Assembly: GCA_017440925.1 (NCBI GenBank)
Contig: JAFSAP010000014.1
Coordinates: 1 to 42,631 of the forward strand
DNA from: Oscillospiraceae bacterium
GTDB taxonomy: Bacteria; Bacillota; Clostridia; Oscillospirales; Oscillospiraceae
DNA: 42,631 nt
Reading direction: 5' to 3'
In this document: piece by piece, positions 25,250 to 33,873 of the stretch
How the letters are laid out: the number at the start of each line of letters is the position of its first letter
How positions within the stretch are numbered: position 1 is the stretch's first letter
Made by a program: the position numbers and the translations under genes
The notes under the pieces: model-generated
Told to the model about the DNA's origin: nothing
What the model saw: only the letters and a program-made list of their open reading frames with translations
Database searches by the model: none

Positions 25250-26323
25250 ATGCTGGATATTAAGATTCAGAGAACCGAAACGCCTAAGGCAAAGCCCGCT
25301 CCCGGTCAGAAGCTGGGCTTCGGCAAGATCTTTACTGACCACATGTTTGTTATGAACTACACCGAGGGCAAGGGCTGGCACGATCCCCGCATCGAGCCTT
25401 TCCACAACATCTCCCTGTCCCCTGCCGCCATGGTCTACCACTATGGCCAGGAGATGTTTGAGGGTCTGAAAGCCTACAAGGGCCCCGACGGAAATGTTTA
25501 CCTGTTCCGCCCTGACATGAACGCCAAGCGCACCAACAGCACCAACGACCGTCTGGTGATCCCTCAGCTTCCCGTGGAGGATTTTGTCCAGGCTGTCAGC
25601 GCAGTGGTTGATGTTGACCGGGACTGGATCCCCAGTGATCCCGGCACCTCCCTGTATATTCGACCCTTTATCATCGCCACCGATGAATTCCTGGGTGTCG
25701 CCCCCTCCAAGACCTACCTGTTCATGGTCATTCTATCCCCCAGCGGCGCTTACTACGAAAGCGGTTTGGCACCTGTGGGCATCTGGATTGAGGACGAGTA
25801 CGTCCGGGCTGTCCGGGGCGGTATCGGCTTTGCCAAGACCGGCGGCAACTACGCCGCTTCCCTCATCGCCCAGCAGAAGGCCCATGACGCTGGCTATTCC
25901 CAGGTTCTGTGGCTGGATGGCGTAGAGCGCAAGTACATTGAAGAAGTTGGCGCCATGAACATCTTCTTCAAGATCGCCGGTAAGGTGGTCACTCCCAGCC
26001 TCAACGGTTCCATTCTGCCTGGCATTACCCGTAACTCCACCATCCAGCTGTGCAAGGACTGGGGCTACGAGGTGGAAGAGCGGAAGATCTCCGCGGAAGA
26101 GCTGCTGGAAGCCCAGAAAAACGGCACCCTGGAAGAGTGCTTCGGCACCGGCACCGCTGCTGTCATCTCTCCCGTGGGCAAACTGCGCTACCAGGATGAT
26201 GTAATGACCATCAACGGCGGCAACATCGGCCCTCTGAGCCAGAAGCTGTATGACACCATCACCGGTATCCAGACAGGCATCCTGCCCGACGAAAAGGGCT
26301 GGAGAGTCAAGGTCGGCGGCTAA
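25250..26323 (+). CDS. ilvE: Branched-chain amino acid aminotransferase
   Basis: A 357-residue fold-type IV PLP enzyme that exchanges an amino group between glutamate and the 2-oxoacids of Val, Ile and Leu. Signatures are MFEGLKAYKGPDG, the catalytic Lys in VERKYIEEVGAMNIFF, GSILPGITRNS and FGTGTAAVISPVG. Length is as in large BCAT2-type enzymes. The ATG at 25250 follows AAAGGAAG; longer in-frame starts lie in the gamma subunit gene. It is the last gene of the Val T-box operon, providing the final step from 2-oxoacid to amino acid, and a strong terminator follows. Confidence 0.95.
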   Translation: MLDIKIQRTETPKAKPAPGQKLGFGKIFTDHMFVMNYTEGKGWHDPRIEPFHNISLSPAAMVYHYGQEMFEGLKAYKGPDGNVYLFRPDMNAKRTNSTNDRLVIPQLPVEDFVQAVSAVVDVDRDWIPSDPGTSLYIRPFIIATDEFLGVAPSKTYLFMVILSPSGAYYESGLAPVGIWIEDEYVRAVRGGIGFAKTGGNYAASLIAQQKAHDAGYSQVLWLDGVERKYIEEVGAMNIFFKIAGKVVTPSLNGSILPGITRNSTIQLCKDWGYEVEERKISAEELLEAQKNGTLEECFGTGTAAVISPVGKLRYQDDVMTINGGNIGPLSQKLYDTITGIQTGILPDEKGWRVKVGG

Positions 26324-26332
26324 AACTGCATC

Positions 26333-26364
26333 AAAAAAGAGCCATCTGATGATGGCTCTTTTTT
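26333..26364. terminator. Terminator of the Val operon
   Basis: A 14-bp perfect stem with A6 and T6 arms (26333-26346 with 26351-26364) and a TGAT loop. The convergent minus-strand gene ends inside its right arm, so it can serve both. Confidence 0.9.
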
Positions 26365-27148
26365 ACAGCTTCAGTATCCGCTCTGCCGTCTTATGGGCAA
26401 TCTGTTCCTTCTGCTCTGAAGTCAGATCCAGCGCCAGGAATCGCTGCACTTCCTCCACCGGATCCCACAAGGGATAATCCGAACCAAAAGCCAGCCGCTC
26501 CGCGCCATAGAGATTCACGTAGCGCTCTGTCTCTCTTGGCCCCAGGAAAATGGAAGCACTGGAAAGGTCCATGACGCAGTTGGTGTCTTTCAGAATCTCA
26601 CAGGCGGTTTCATACATGCTGTAGCCGCCGAGATGGGCGCCGATGGTCTCCAGTTTGGGAAACAGCTGCAGAATATGCCGCAGCCGGGTGGGATGGGAGA
26701 AATCATACCGAGGGTCTCCCATATGGAAAATCACCGGCAGTTTTCCCTGAATGGATTCATACATGGGAAAAAGCCTGGGATCATCAATGTCAAACTGCTG
26801 GAAATCCGGATGGATTTTGATGCCCTTCAGTCCCATCTCCTGGATCCGGGCCACCTCATCCGCAAGATCTGCCATAGCCGCATGAACAGTGCCGAAGCCC
26901 ACAAAATTCGGGTTATCCTGCACTTCCTGATGGATAAAATTGTTGATGGACTGGACGTGGCTTGCCTTATTCGCCACCGGAAGCACTACGCACCGGCTGA
27001 TGCCGGCCTGCTGCATGCGCAGGTTCAGCATGGCCGTGGTACCGTCCATTCTCCGTCCGTCCAGATGGTAAAAGTCCCGGATGCTGTTCACTGCGGCATC
27101 TGCAATTTTCACAGGATATATATGGGTATGAATATCAATGATCTGCAT
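26363..27148 (-). CDS. Amidohydrolase-2 family metal-dependent hydrolase (second of pair)
   Basis: A 261-residue TIM-barrel protein of the amidohydrolase-2 (ACMSD-related) family. The metal-binding HxH is IDIHTHIYP at residues 4-12; GLKGIKIHPDFQ, PVIFHMGDP, TIGAHLGGY and AFGSDYPLWDP carry the remaining His and Asp ligands. Members are hydrolases or non-oxidative decarboxylases. The substrate is not evident. It follows its paralogue by 29 bases on the minus strand, with GTGAGG before the ATG at 27148. The stop lies in the terminator shared with ilvE. Confidence 0.88.
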   Translation of the reverse strand: MQIIDIHTHIYPVKIADAAVNSIRDFYHLDGRRMDGTTAMLNLRMQQAGISRCVVLPVANKASHVQSINNFIHQEVQDNPNFVGFGTVHAAMADLADEVARIQEMGLKGIKIHPDFQQFDIDDPRLFPMYESIQGKLPVIFHMGDPRYDFSHPTRLRHILQLFPKLETIGAHLGGYSMYETACEILKDTNCVMDLSSASIFLGPRETERYVNLYGAERLAFGSDYPLWDPVEEVQRFLALDLTSEQKEQIAHKTAERILKL

Positions 27149-27177
27149 GGGATCGCCTCACGATCTTTGTATCTTTT

Positions 27178-27969
27178 TTACAGGGAAAGCAAATTCTGTG
27201 CGTTTCGGAAACAAATTTTTTCCCGGTCACTGCCGCCGATGTCCAGGGATTCCAAAAATTTCAGTTCCCAGGCAGGCCGGTGCCAGGGCATGTCCGAAGC
27301 AAACAGCAGCCTGTCCGGCGTATGGGTGTCCACGATCCTCTGGGCTATGGGTTTCGGCATCGCGCCGTAGCCATAGGAAATATCCATCCAGATATCCAGT
27401 CCGCATAGTTTCTGCAGGACTTCCTCACCACAGCCCATGCCGCCCCAGTGAGCCGCTACAACGGGGGTATCCAGCCACCGCAGCGCACCCAGCAAATGAT
27501 CCGGCATGCCATGATACGGCGGCGGGAAGCCGTAATCCATACCGGCATGAAACAGTGTGATGAATCCCAGTGCAGAGATTTTTTTATAAATAGGCTTCAT
27601 TTTTTCCGCATCGGCGTAAAATCCCTGGTACTCCGGATGGAGCTTGATGCCCTGAATGCCTGCCTGCTTCAGATGTTCCAGCATTTCCAAAGCATCTGGC
27701 GCATCCGGATGCACCGAGCCAAAGGCAACCACAGCCGGATCCCGGTTCATCTCTATGGCAAACTGATTCACATTGGCCTGCTGCTTTGGATTGGTCGCAA
27801 TGCTGTGCACCACAGAAATATCCACACCGTCTTTTTTCATCTCTTCTTTCAGCGAGGCCAGGGTTCCGTCTGTCTGGGGAACAACGCCGCCTACCTCATA
27901 GGACAGCTTCCCAACGGCCCGGGCCGCAATTTTTACCGGAAAAGCATGGGTGTGAAAATCGATCAGCAT
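27178..27969 (-). CDS. Amidohydrolase-2 family metal-dependent hydrolase (first of pair)
   Basis: A 263-residue paralogue of the adjacent gene with IDFHTHAFP (HxH) at the N-terminus, GIKLHPEYQGF, ITLFHAGMD, VVAAHWGGMG and LFASDMPWHRP. All expected metal ligands are kept. The ATG at 27969 has AAGGAG nine bases upstream; a TTG nine bases earlier abuts that site and is rejected. It heads a two-gene operon that lies, opposite in direction, between the Val and Phe T-box operons. No T-box or other leader was seen before it. Function unknown. Confidence 0.88.
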   Translation of the reverse strand: MLIDFHTHAFPVKIAARAVGKLSYEVGGVVPQTDGTLASLKEEMKKDGVDISVVHSIATNPKQQANVNQFAIEMNRDPAVVAFGSVHPDAPDALEMLEHLKQAGIQGIKLHPEYQGFYADAEKMKPIYKKISALGFITLFHAGMDYGFPPPYHGMPDHLLGALRWLDTPVVAAHWGGMGCGEEVLQKLCGLDIWMDISYGYGAMPKPIAQRIVDTHTPDRLLFASDMPWHRPAWELKFLESLDIGGSDREKICFRNAQNLLSL

Positions 27970-28235
27970 TGGCTTCAACTCCTTACTGTCTGCATTATAG
28001 CACGCCTTAAAAATATTTCAAGTTTCCCCCGGCTTTGCAGACGGCTTTCCTGGAAAGACAGCTGTGGCAGAATCGACAAAAATATGAAAGCCGCAGCCCT
28101 TTTTCCATAGACATTGGTTCTAAATTTTTTGAACATTTTTCCACGCAAGGAAAATATTTGTCTTTCTTCCATGGACTTTTCCTGTTTTTTGTCATCAAAA
28201 TTTGTCAAAAGAAAGAAATTGTTTATATATTTCTA
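27970..28235. other. Intergenic region before the Phe promoter
   Basis: AT-rich sequence between the divergent amidohydrolase pair and the Phe T-box promoter. Short open frames exist on both strands but none has a persuasive ribosome site or protein-like composition. I see no clear structured RNA. Confidence 0.4.
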
Positions 28236-28264
28236 TTGACTAAATACCCTGTCAGTGTTAAACT
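28236..28264 (+). promoter_or_regulatory. Promoter of the Phe T-box operon
   Basis: TTGACT (28236-28241), a 17-bp spacer and TAAACT (28259-28264). Confidence 0.75.
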
Positions 28265-28270
28265 ATGTAG

Positions 28271-28545
28271 CAACCGATACAGTCAACACGATGATGAAAA
28301 CCAGTACATATCCGCATGTTTTTCCAGAGAGCTGCCGGCCGGTGCAAGGCAGTAAAAACCGGGATATGGAATTCCTTTCGGAGTGGCTTTGCTGAAGATG
28401 ATCTTTCGGTAGGCGAAGACGGGTAGGGCCCGATACAGCCTGCGGATCTGCTAGGATCCCATGAGGCCCCTTTGGGGGCAAACTGAGGTGGTACCACAGG
28501 AATTTCTTGTCCTCTGCTTGGATGGCAGAGGCTTTTTCTTTTCCC
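28271..28545 (+). promoter_or_regulatory. T-box leader, Phe (UUC) specifier
   Basis: AGAGAGCTGCCGG starts the apical Stem I region at 28326, with CCGGTGCAAGGCAG after it. The specifier TTC is at 28372-28374, six bases before GAG (28381-28383), the spacing seen in the other three leaders. A shift of one base would read AUU (Ile), but that breaks the common spacing. The T-box core is GAGGTGGTACCACAGG (28485-28500), a slight variant. The terminator stem CCTCTGC/GCAGAGG (28511-28531) is followed by a T-run. The gene content downstream (Ior, PaaK) supports phenylalanine. Confidence 0.87.
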
Positions 28546-28574
28546 CGCAACAATAAAAATGATGGAGAAAATAC

Positions 28575-30212
28575 ATGATTATCACGGATTTTTTGGAAAG
28601 AAACGCACGGCTTTACGGTCAGGAAACGGCACTGGTGGAGATCAATCCTTCCGAAAAGAGAGATAAAGCCGTTACCTGGTGGGACTTCAACCTGATCGAA
28701 AGTGCCGGACAGGATGCCCCCTACCGCCGGGAAATGAGCTGGAAGGATTTTGACCGCCGGGCCAACCGGTTCGCCAACCTACTGCTCAGCCGCGGTCTGA
28801 AAAAGGGAACCAAAGTAGCTGTGCTGCTGATGAACTGTCTGGAATGGCTTCCGATCTATTTCGGTATTCTGAAAGCCGGCTGCATTGCTGTCCCCATGAA
28901 TTTCCGCTACGCCAGCGATGAGATCCAGTATTGTCTGGACCTGGCCGATGTGGATGTGCTGGTATTCGGCCCGGAATTTGTCAGCCGTATGGATGCCATC
29001 TGTGAAGACATCCCAAAGGTGAAGATGCTCTTCTACGTGGGAAATGACGGCCCTGCCTATACCGAGGACTGTATGAAGCTCATGGGCTTCTGCTCCTCCA
29101 GCGCTCCTCCCATTGCTTTGACCGAGGAAGACGATGCCGCCATCTATTTCTCCTCCGGCACCACCGGCTTCCCCAAGGCCATTCTGCACAACCATCTTTC
29201 CCTGGTGCATTCCTGTCTGACGGAACAGAACCACCACTCCCAGACCCGGGAAGATGTGTTCCTGTGCATTCCTCCCCTGTACCACACCGGCGCAAAGATG
29301 CACTGGTTTGGCTCCCTGCTTTCCGGCTCCAAGGCCGTTCTGCTGCGGGGTGTCAAGCCGGAGTGGATCCTCCGGGCAGTCACCGAAGAACGGTGTACCA
29401 TCGTCTGGCTGCTGGTGCCCTGGGCCCAGGATCTGCTGGATGCCATCGACGACGGACGGGTTGATCTGAGCAAGTTCCGTTTGGATCAGTGGCGACTGAT
29501 GCATGTGGGTGCCCAGCCTGTTCCTCCCAGTCTGATCCGCCGCTGGATGAAGGTGTTTCCCCACCACGCTTATGACACCAACTACGGCCTGTCCGAATCC
29601 ATCGGCCCCGGCTGTGTCCATTTGGGTGTGGAAAATGTTCACAAGGTAGGCGCCATTGGCAAGCCTGGCTTTGGCTGGCAGACCCGGATCGTGGATGAAC
29701 AGGGCAAGAATGTTGTCCCCGGTGATGTCGGCGAGCTGATCGTCAAAGGCAACGGCGTAATGACCTGCTACTATAAAAACCCCGAAGCCACCGCAGAAGT
29801 TCTGAAGGACGGCTGGCTCTTCACCGGCGATATGGCCCGGGAAGATGAGGAAGGCTTCATCTATCTGGTGGACCGGAAGAAGGATGTCGTTATTTCCGGC
29901 GGTGAAAATATCTATCCTGTCCAGATCGAGGACTTCCTGCGCAGTTTCAGTAAGATCAAGGATGTGGCTGTGATCGGTCTTCCGGACAGCCGCCTGGGTG
30001 AGATCACTGCAGCCATCATTGAAATCAAGGATGGCGAAACCTGCACCGAAGATGAGATCAACACCTTCTGCCTGGCACTGCCCCGGTATAAGCGTCCCAG
30101 GAAGATTTTCTTCGACAAGGTTCCCCGGAATCCCACCGGAAAAATTGAAAAGCCTGTTCTGCGGGAGAAGTACTGCCAGGGCCGCCTGGTGGAAGTGCAG
30201 ATCACCGGCTAA
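28575..30212 (+). CDS. AMP-forming acyl/aryl-CoA ligase of the Phe operon
   Basis: A 545-residue class I adenylate-forming enzyme. It has YFSSGTTGFPKAI near residue 195, YGLSESIGPG, GWLFTGDMA near residue 415, DRKKDVVISGGENIYPVQIED and the C-terminal Lys in NPTGKIEK. It resembles FadD/4-coumarate-CoA-ligase-like enzymes rather than PaaK. It begins about 30 bases after the T-box terminator and has GGAG upstream. As first gene under a phenylalanine T-box it probably activates an aryl acid such as phenylacetate, or a related acid such as 4-hydroxyphenylacetate or indoleacetate. Exact substrate is inference. Confidence 0.88.
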   Translation: MIITDFLERNARLYGQETALVEINPSEKRDKAVTWWDFNLIESAGQDAPYRREMSWKDFDRRANRFANLLLSRGLKKGTKVAVLLMNCLEWLPIYFGILKAGCIAVPMNFRYASDEIQYCLDLADVDVLVFGPEFVSRMDAICEDIPKVKMLFYVGNDGPAYTEDCMKLMGFCSSSAPPIALTEEDDAAIYFSSGTTGFPKAILHNHLSLVHSCLTEQNHHSQTREDVFLCIPPLYHTGAKMHWFGSLLSGSKAVLLRGVKPEWILRAVTEERCTIVWLLVPWAQDLLDAIDDGRVDLSKFRLDQWRLMHVGAQPVPPSLIRRWMKVFPHHAYDTNYGLSESIGPGCVHLGVENVHKVGAIGKPGFGWQTRIVDEQGKNVVPGDVGELIVKGNGVMTCYYKNPEATAEVLKDGWLFTGDMAREDEEGFIYLVDRKKDVVISGGENIYPVQIEDFLRSFSKIKDVAVIGLPDSRLGEITAAIIEIKDGETCTEDEINTFCLALPRYKRPRKIFFDKVPRNPTGKIEKPVLREKYCQGRLVEVQITG

Positions 30213-30229
30213 GACAAGGAGGCTACCCT

Positions 30230-31960
30230 ATGAAACAACTGATGCTGGGCAATGAAGCCGTTGCCCGTGGATTATACGAAGCCGGATGCATGTTCGTATC
30301 CAGCTACCCCGGCACTCCCAGTACGGAGATCACCGAAGCTGTGGCAAAGTACCCGGAGGTTTACGCAGAATGGGCACCCAATGAAAAGGTGGCCATGGAG
30401 GCCGCCTTCGGTGCCTCCCTGGCTGGCCGCCGCTCCTTCTGCGCCATGAAGCACGTAGGTCTGAATGTGGCTGCCGATCCCCTGTTCACCATTTCCTATA
30501 CCGGTGTCAATGCCGGTATGGTCATCGGTGTGGCAGATGATGCCGGTATGCACTCTTCCCAGAATGAGCAGGATTCCCGGCATTACGCCCGGTCCTCCAA
30601 GATTCCCATGCTGGAGCCTTCAGATTCCGCCGAAGCACTGGAATACGCCAAACTGGCCTACGAGCTGTCTGAGCAGTTTGATACCCCTGTCCTGCTGAAA
30701 ATGTGTACCAGAGTATCCCACTCCCAGAGCCTTGTGGAGTTGGGTGACCGTACTGAAAAACTGAAAGAATATGTGCGGGATGTCCCCAAATATGTCATGA
30801 TGCCAGGTTTTGCCAAGAAGCGGCATCCCGTGGTGGAAGCCAGAACCGCTGCACTGACAGAATATGCCGAGACCGCCCCCATCAACCGGCTGGAGCCAGG
30901 CCGCAGCAACAAGTACGGTTTCATCACCGATTCCACCTGCTATCAGTATGTCAAGGAGATCTGCGGTGACGAATATCCTGTTCTGAAGCTGGGCATGGTA
31001 TGGCCCATGCCGGAAAAGAAGATCCAGGACTTTGCCGCCTCCGTGGAAAAACTGTTTGTGGTGGAAGAGCTGGACGGCTTTATCGAAGCCCATGTCAAGT
31101 TCATGAGCATCCCCTGCTCCGGCAAGGATACCTTCCCCCTCATTGATGAACTGAGCCAGAACAAGATCGCAGAGGCACTGCATGTTCCCTTTGAACAGGG
31201 CATCCGGCTGGAGGAGACCATTCCGCCCCGGCCCCCTGTCATGTGCGCAGGCTGCCCCCACCGGGGTCTGTTCTATACACTGAAAAAGAACAAACTGACA
31301 GTTCTGGGCGACATCGGCTGCTATACGCTGGGTGCCGCCGCTCCCCTGGCCGCTGTGGACAGCGTCATCTGCATGGGTGCTTCCGTTTCCGGCATCCATG
31401 GCTTCTCCAAATCTCAGAACGGCGCCATGGACAACCGCACCGTTGCCGTCATCGGCGACTCCACTTTCATGCACTCCGGCATTACCGGCCTGGTGAACAT
31501 TGCTTACAACGAATCCAATGCCACCGTCATCATCGTGGACAATTCCATCACCGGTATGACCGGCCATCAGCAGAACCCCACCACCGGCTTCAATCTGAAG
31601 GGAGATCCCTGTGCCAAGATTGATCTGGAGACCCTTTGCCGGGCTGTTGGCATCAAACGTGTGCGGGTCATCGATCCCTATGACCTGAAGCAGTGTGATG
31701 AAGTCATCAAGGAAGAGCTTTCCGCCAATGAGCCCTCTGTTATCATCTCCCGCCGTCCCTGTGCCCTGCTGAAATACGTCAAGCACAAGGCTCCCCTGCA
31801 GGTGGACACCGACAAGTGCGTGAGCTGCAAGGCCTGCATGAAAATCGGCTGCCCCGCCATCAGCATTGCAGACGGCAAGGCGAAAATCGATGCGACCCAG
31901 TGTGTGGGCTGCGGTGTCTGCCAGCAGCTGTGCAAATTCGGCGCACTGAAGGAGGACTAA
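30230..31960 (+). CDS. iorA: Indolepyruvate:ferredoxin oxidoreductase alpha subunit
   Basis: A 576-residue fused alpha/beta-type subunit of aryl-2-oxoacid:ferredoxin oxidoreductase. The N-terminal part (about 1-190) has LGNEAVARGLYEAG and SYPGTPSTEI. The thiamine-binding part (about 340-530) has CAGCPHRG, GDIGCYTLG, a GDSTFMHSG Mg-ThDP motif and NSITGMTGHQ. The C-terminal ferredoxin domain has CVSCKACMKIGCPAI and CVGCGVCQQLCKFG. With IorB it interconverts arylpyruvates (indolepyruvate, phenylpyruvate) plus CoA and arylacetyl-CoA plus CO2. AAGGAGG precedes the ATG. T-box control for Phe suggests it runs reductively here, making phenylpyruvate. Confidence 0.95.
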   Translation: MKQLMLGNEAVARGLYEAGCMFVSSYPGTPSTEITEAVAKYPEVYAEWAPNEKVAMEAAFGASLAGRRSFCAMKHVGLNVAADPLFTISYTGVNAGMVIGVADDAGMHSSQNEQDSRHYARSSKIPMLEPSDSAEALEYAKLAYELSEQFDTPVLLKMCTRVSHSQSLVELGDRTEKLKEYVRDVPKYVMMPGFAKKRHPVVEARTAALTEYAETAPINRLEPGRSNKYGFITDSTCYQYVKEICGDEYPVLKLGMVWPMPEKKIQDFAASVEKLFVVEELDGFIEAHVKFMSIPCSGKDTFPLIDELSQNKIAEALHVPFEQGIRLEETIPPRPPVMCAGCPHRGLFYTLKKNKLTVLGDIGCYTLGAAAPLAAVDSVICMGASVSGIHGFSKSQNGAMDNRTVAVIGDSTFMHSGITGLVNIAYNESNATVIIVDNSITGMTGHQQNPTTGFNLKGDPCAKIDLETLCRAVGIKRVRVIDPYDLKQCDEVIKEELSANEPSVIISRRPCALLKYVKHKAPLQVDTDKCVSCKACMKIGCPAISIADGKAKIDATQCVGCGVCQQLCKFGALKED

Positions 31961-31962
31961 GG

Positions 31963-32535
31963 ATGAAAACCAAGAACATTATGATCGTCGGTGTCGGCGG
32001 ACAGGGAAGTCTTTTGGCCTCCAAGCTTCTGGGCCGGTTGTTCCTGACCCGGGGCTACGATATCAAAGTCTCCGAAGTTCATGGTATGAGCCAGCGGGGC
32101 GGCAGCGTTGTCACCTTTGTCCGCTTCGGAAGTAAGGTCTACTCTCCCATCATTGATAAGGGCGAAGCCGATTACATCGTATCCTTTGAACTGCTGGAAG
32201 CTGCCCGCTGGACAGAATATCTGAAGCCCGGCGGAAAGATCATCGTCAATACCCAGCAAATCAATCCCATGCCTGTGGTCATTGGTACTGCCGAATATCC
32301 CGAAGATCTGGTAGCCAAAATGGAAGCTGCCGGACTGGCAGTGGATGCTTTTGATGCACTGACCCTGGCAGAGCAGGCAGGCTCTGCCAAAGCTGTCAAT
32401 ATTGTCCTCATGGGCCACCTGTCCCGGAACTTCGACTTTACAGAAGAAGAGTGGCTGGACGCCATTGCTCAGAGCGTTCCTCCCAAATTCCTGGAACTGA
32501 ACAAAACTGCATTCCTGCTGGGCAGAAACGCCTAA
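31963..32535 (+). CDS. iorB: Indolepyruvate:ferredoxin oxidoreductase beta subunit
   Basis: A 190-residue IorB subunit, homologous to the gamma subunits of other 2-oxoacid oxidoreductases: IMIVGVGGQGSLLASKLLG at the start, EVHGMSQRGGSVVTFVRFG in the middle. The ATG at 31963 is two bases after the iorA stop with AAGGAGG upstream inside iorA; a much longer in-frame start lies within iorA and is rejected. It is needed for the IorAB heterodimer. Confidence 0.95.
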   Translation: MKTKNIMIVGVGGQGSLLASKLLGRLFLTRGYDIKVSEVHGMSQRGGSVVTFVRFGSKVYSPIIDKGEADYIVSFELLEAARWTEYLKPGGKIIVNTQQINPMPVVIGTAEYPEDLVAKMEAAGLAVDAFDALTLAEQAGSAKAVNIVLMGHLSRNFDFTEEEWLDAIAQSVPPKFLELNKTAFLLGRNA

Positions 32536-32562
32536 GCCGGAAAAATAAGGAGAGAGTCAACC

Positions 32563-33861
32563 ATGGCAAACTATTATCAGCCGGAAATCGAAACCATGCC
32601 CTATGACCAGCTGCGTCAGCTGCAGAATGAGCGTCTGGTAAAGCAGGTCAGACACGTATGGGATAATGTGCCCTACTACCGCAAGAAGATGGAAGAAAAG
32701 GGTCTAACACCCGAGGATATTCAGAGTGTGGATGACCTGCACAAGCTGCCTTTTCTGACCAAGGCAGACCTGCGGGATGCCTATCCCTATGGCCTTATGG
32801 GTAAGCCCAAGTCGGAATGTGTCCGGATCCACTCTACCTCCGGTACCACCGGCAAGCGTGTAATGGCCTTCTATACCCAGCACGATATCGACCTGTGGGA
32901 GGACTGCTGCGCCCGTGCCATCGTGGCTGCCGGCGGTACCAAGGAAGACGTGCTCCATGTGTCCTATGGTTACGGTCTGTTTACCGGCGGTATGGGTCTG
33001 CACGGCGGCGGCCATAAGGTGGGTTGCCTGACCCTGCCTATGTCCTCCGGCAATACCGACCGGCAGCTGCAGTTCATGGAAGATTTGGGCTCCACCATCC
33101 TGTGCTGCACGCCCTCCTATGCCGCTTACCTGGCAGAATCCATTCATGAGCGGGGCTTGCAGGATAAGATCCATCTGAAGGCCGGCATCTTTGGTGCGGA
33201 AGCCTGGAGCGAGGACATGCGCCGGGATATCGAAAACAAGCTGGGTATCAAAGCCTATGACATTTTCGGCCTGACTGAACTCTCCGGCCCCGGTGTTTCC
33301 TTTGAATGCGAAGAACAGACCGGCATGCACATTAACGAAGACCACTTCATTGCCGAGATCATCGATCCCGATACCGGAGAAGTTCTGCCGGAGGGCACCA
33401 AGGGTGAGCTGGTATTTACTTCTCTGACCAAGGAAGCCTTCCCCCTGCTGCGCTACCGCACCCGGGATATCTGTGTGCTGAGCCGCAAAAAGTGCTCCTG
33501 CGGCAGAACATTTGTGAAAATGGCCAAGCCCATGGGCAGAAGCGATGATATGCTGATCATCCGCGGTGTCAACGTGTTCCCCTCCCAGATCGAGACCGTT
33601 CTGATGCAGCAGGGCTATGCCGCCAACTATCAGATCATCGTAGACCGTGTCAACAACTCCGACACCTTCGAGGTCATGGTGGAAATGACCCCCGATATGT
33701 TCTCCGACTCCCTGGCCAAGGTCGCCAGGGCAGAAAAGGAACTGGTGGGTGCACTGAAGTCCATGCTGGGCATCGCCGCCAAGGTGAAGCTGGTAGCTCC
33801 CAAGTCCATCACCCGCAGCGAAGGCAAGGCTGTCCGTGTCATTGACAAGCGCAAGATCTAA
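32563..33861 (+). CDS. paaK: Phenylacetate-CoA ligase
   Basis: A 432-residue PaaK family ligase that makes phenylacetyl-CoA (or another arylacetyl-CoA) from the acid, CoA and ATP. It begins with the family's LQNERLVKQVRHVWDNVPYYRKKM and carries the P-loop HSTSGTTGKR near residue 90, GYGLFTGGMGLHGG, FGLTELSGPG, YRTRDIC and GRSDDMLIIRGVNVFPSQIE. AAGGAG lies before the ATG at 32563. Coupled with IorAB it provides the arylacetyl-CoA substrate or product. It is the second ligase in this operon, suggesting two acids or division of labour with the gene at 28575. Confidence 0.95.
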   Translation: MANYYQPEIETMPYDQLRQLQNERLVKQVRHVWDNVPYYRKKMEEKGLTPEDIQSVDDLHKLPFLTKADLRDAYPYGLMGKPKSECVRIHSTSGTTGKRVMAFYTQHDIDLWEDCCARAIVAAGGTKEDVLHVSYGYGLFTGGMGLHGGGHKVGCLTLPMSSGNTDRQLQFMEDLGSTILCCTPSYAAYLAESIHERGLQDKIHLKAGIFGAEAWSEDMRRDIENKLGIKAYDIFGLTELSGPGVSFECEEQTGMHINEDHFIAEIIDPDTGEVLPEGTKGELVFTSLTKEAFPLLRYRTRDICVLSRKKCSCGRTFVKMAKPMGRSDDMLIIRGVNVFPSQIETVLMQQGYAANYQIIVDRVNNSDTFEVMVEMTPDMFSDSLAKVARAEKELVGALKSMLGIAAKVKLVAPKSITRSEGKAVRVIDKRKI

Positions 33862-33873
33862 GGAGGTAAGGCT

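Noticed and set aside
28371-28373. AUU (Ile) as specifier of the fourth T-box
   Set aside because: It sits one base off the six-base spacing to GAG seen in the other three leaders, and the operon content is aromatic.
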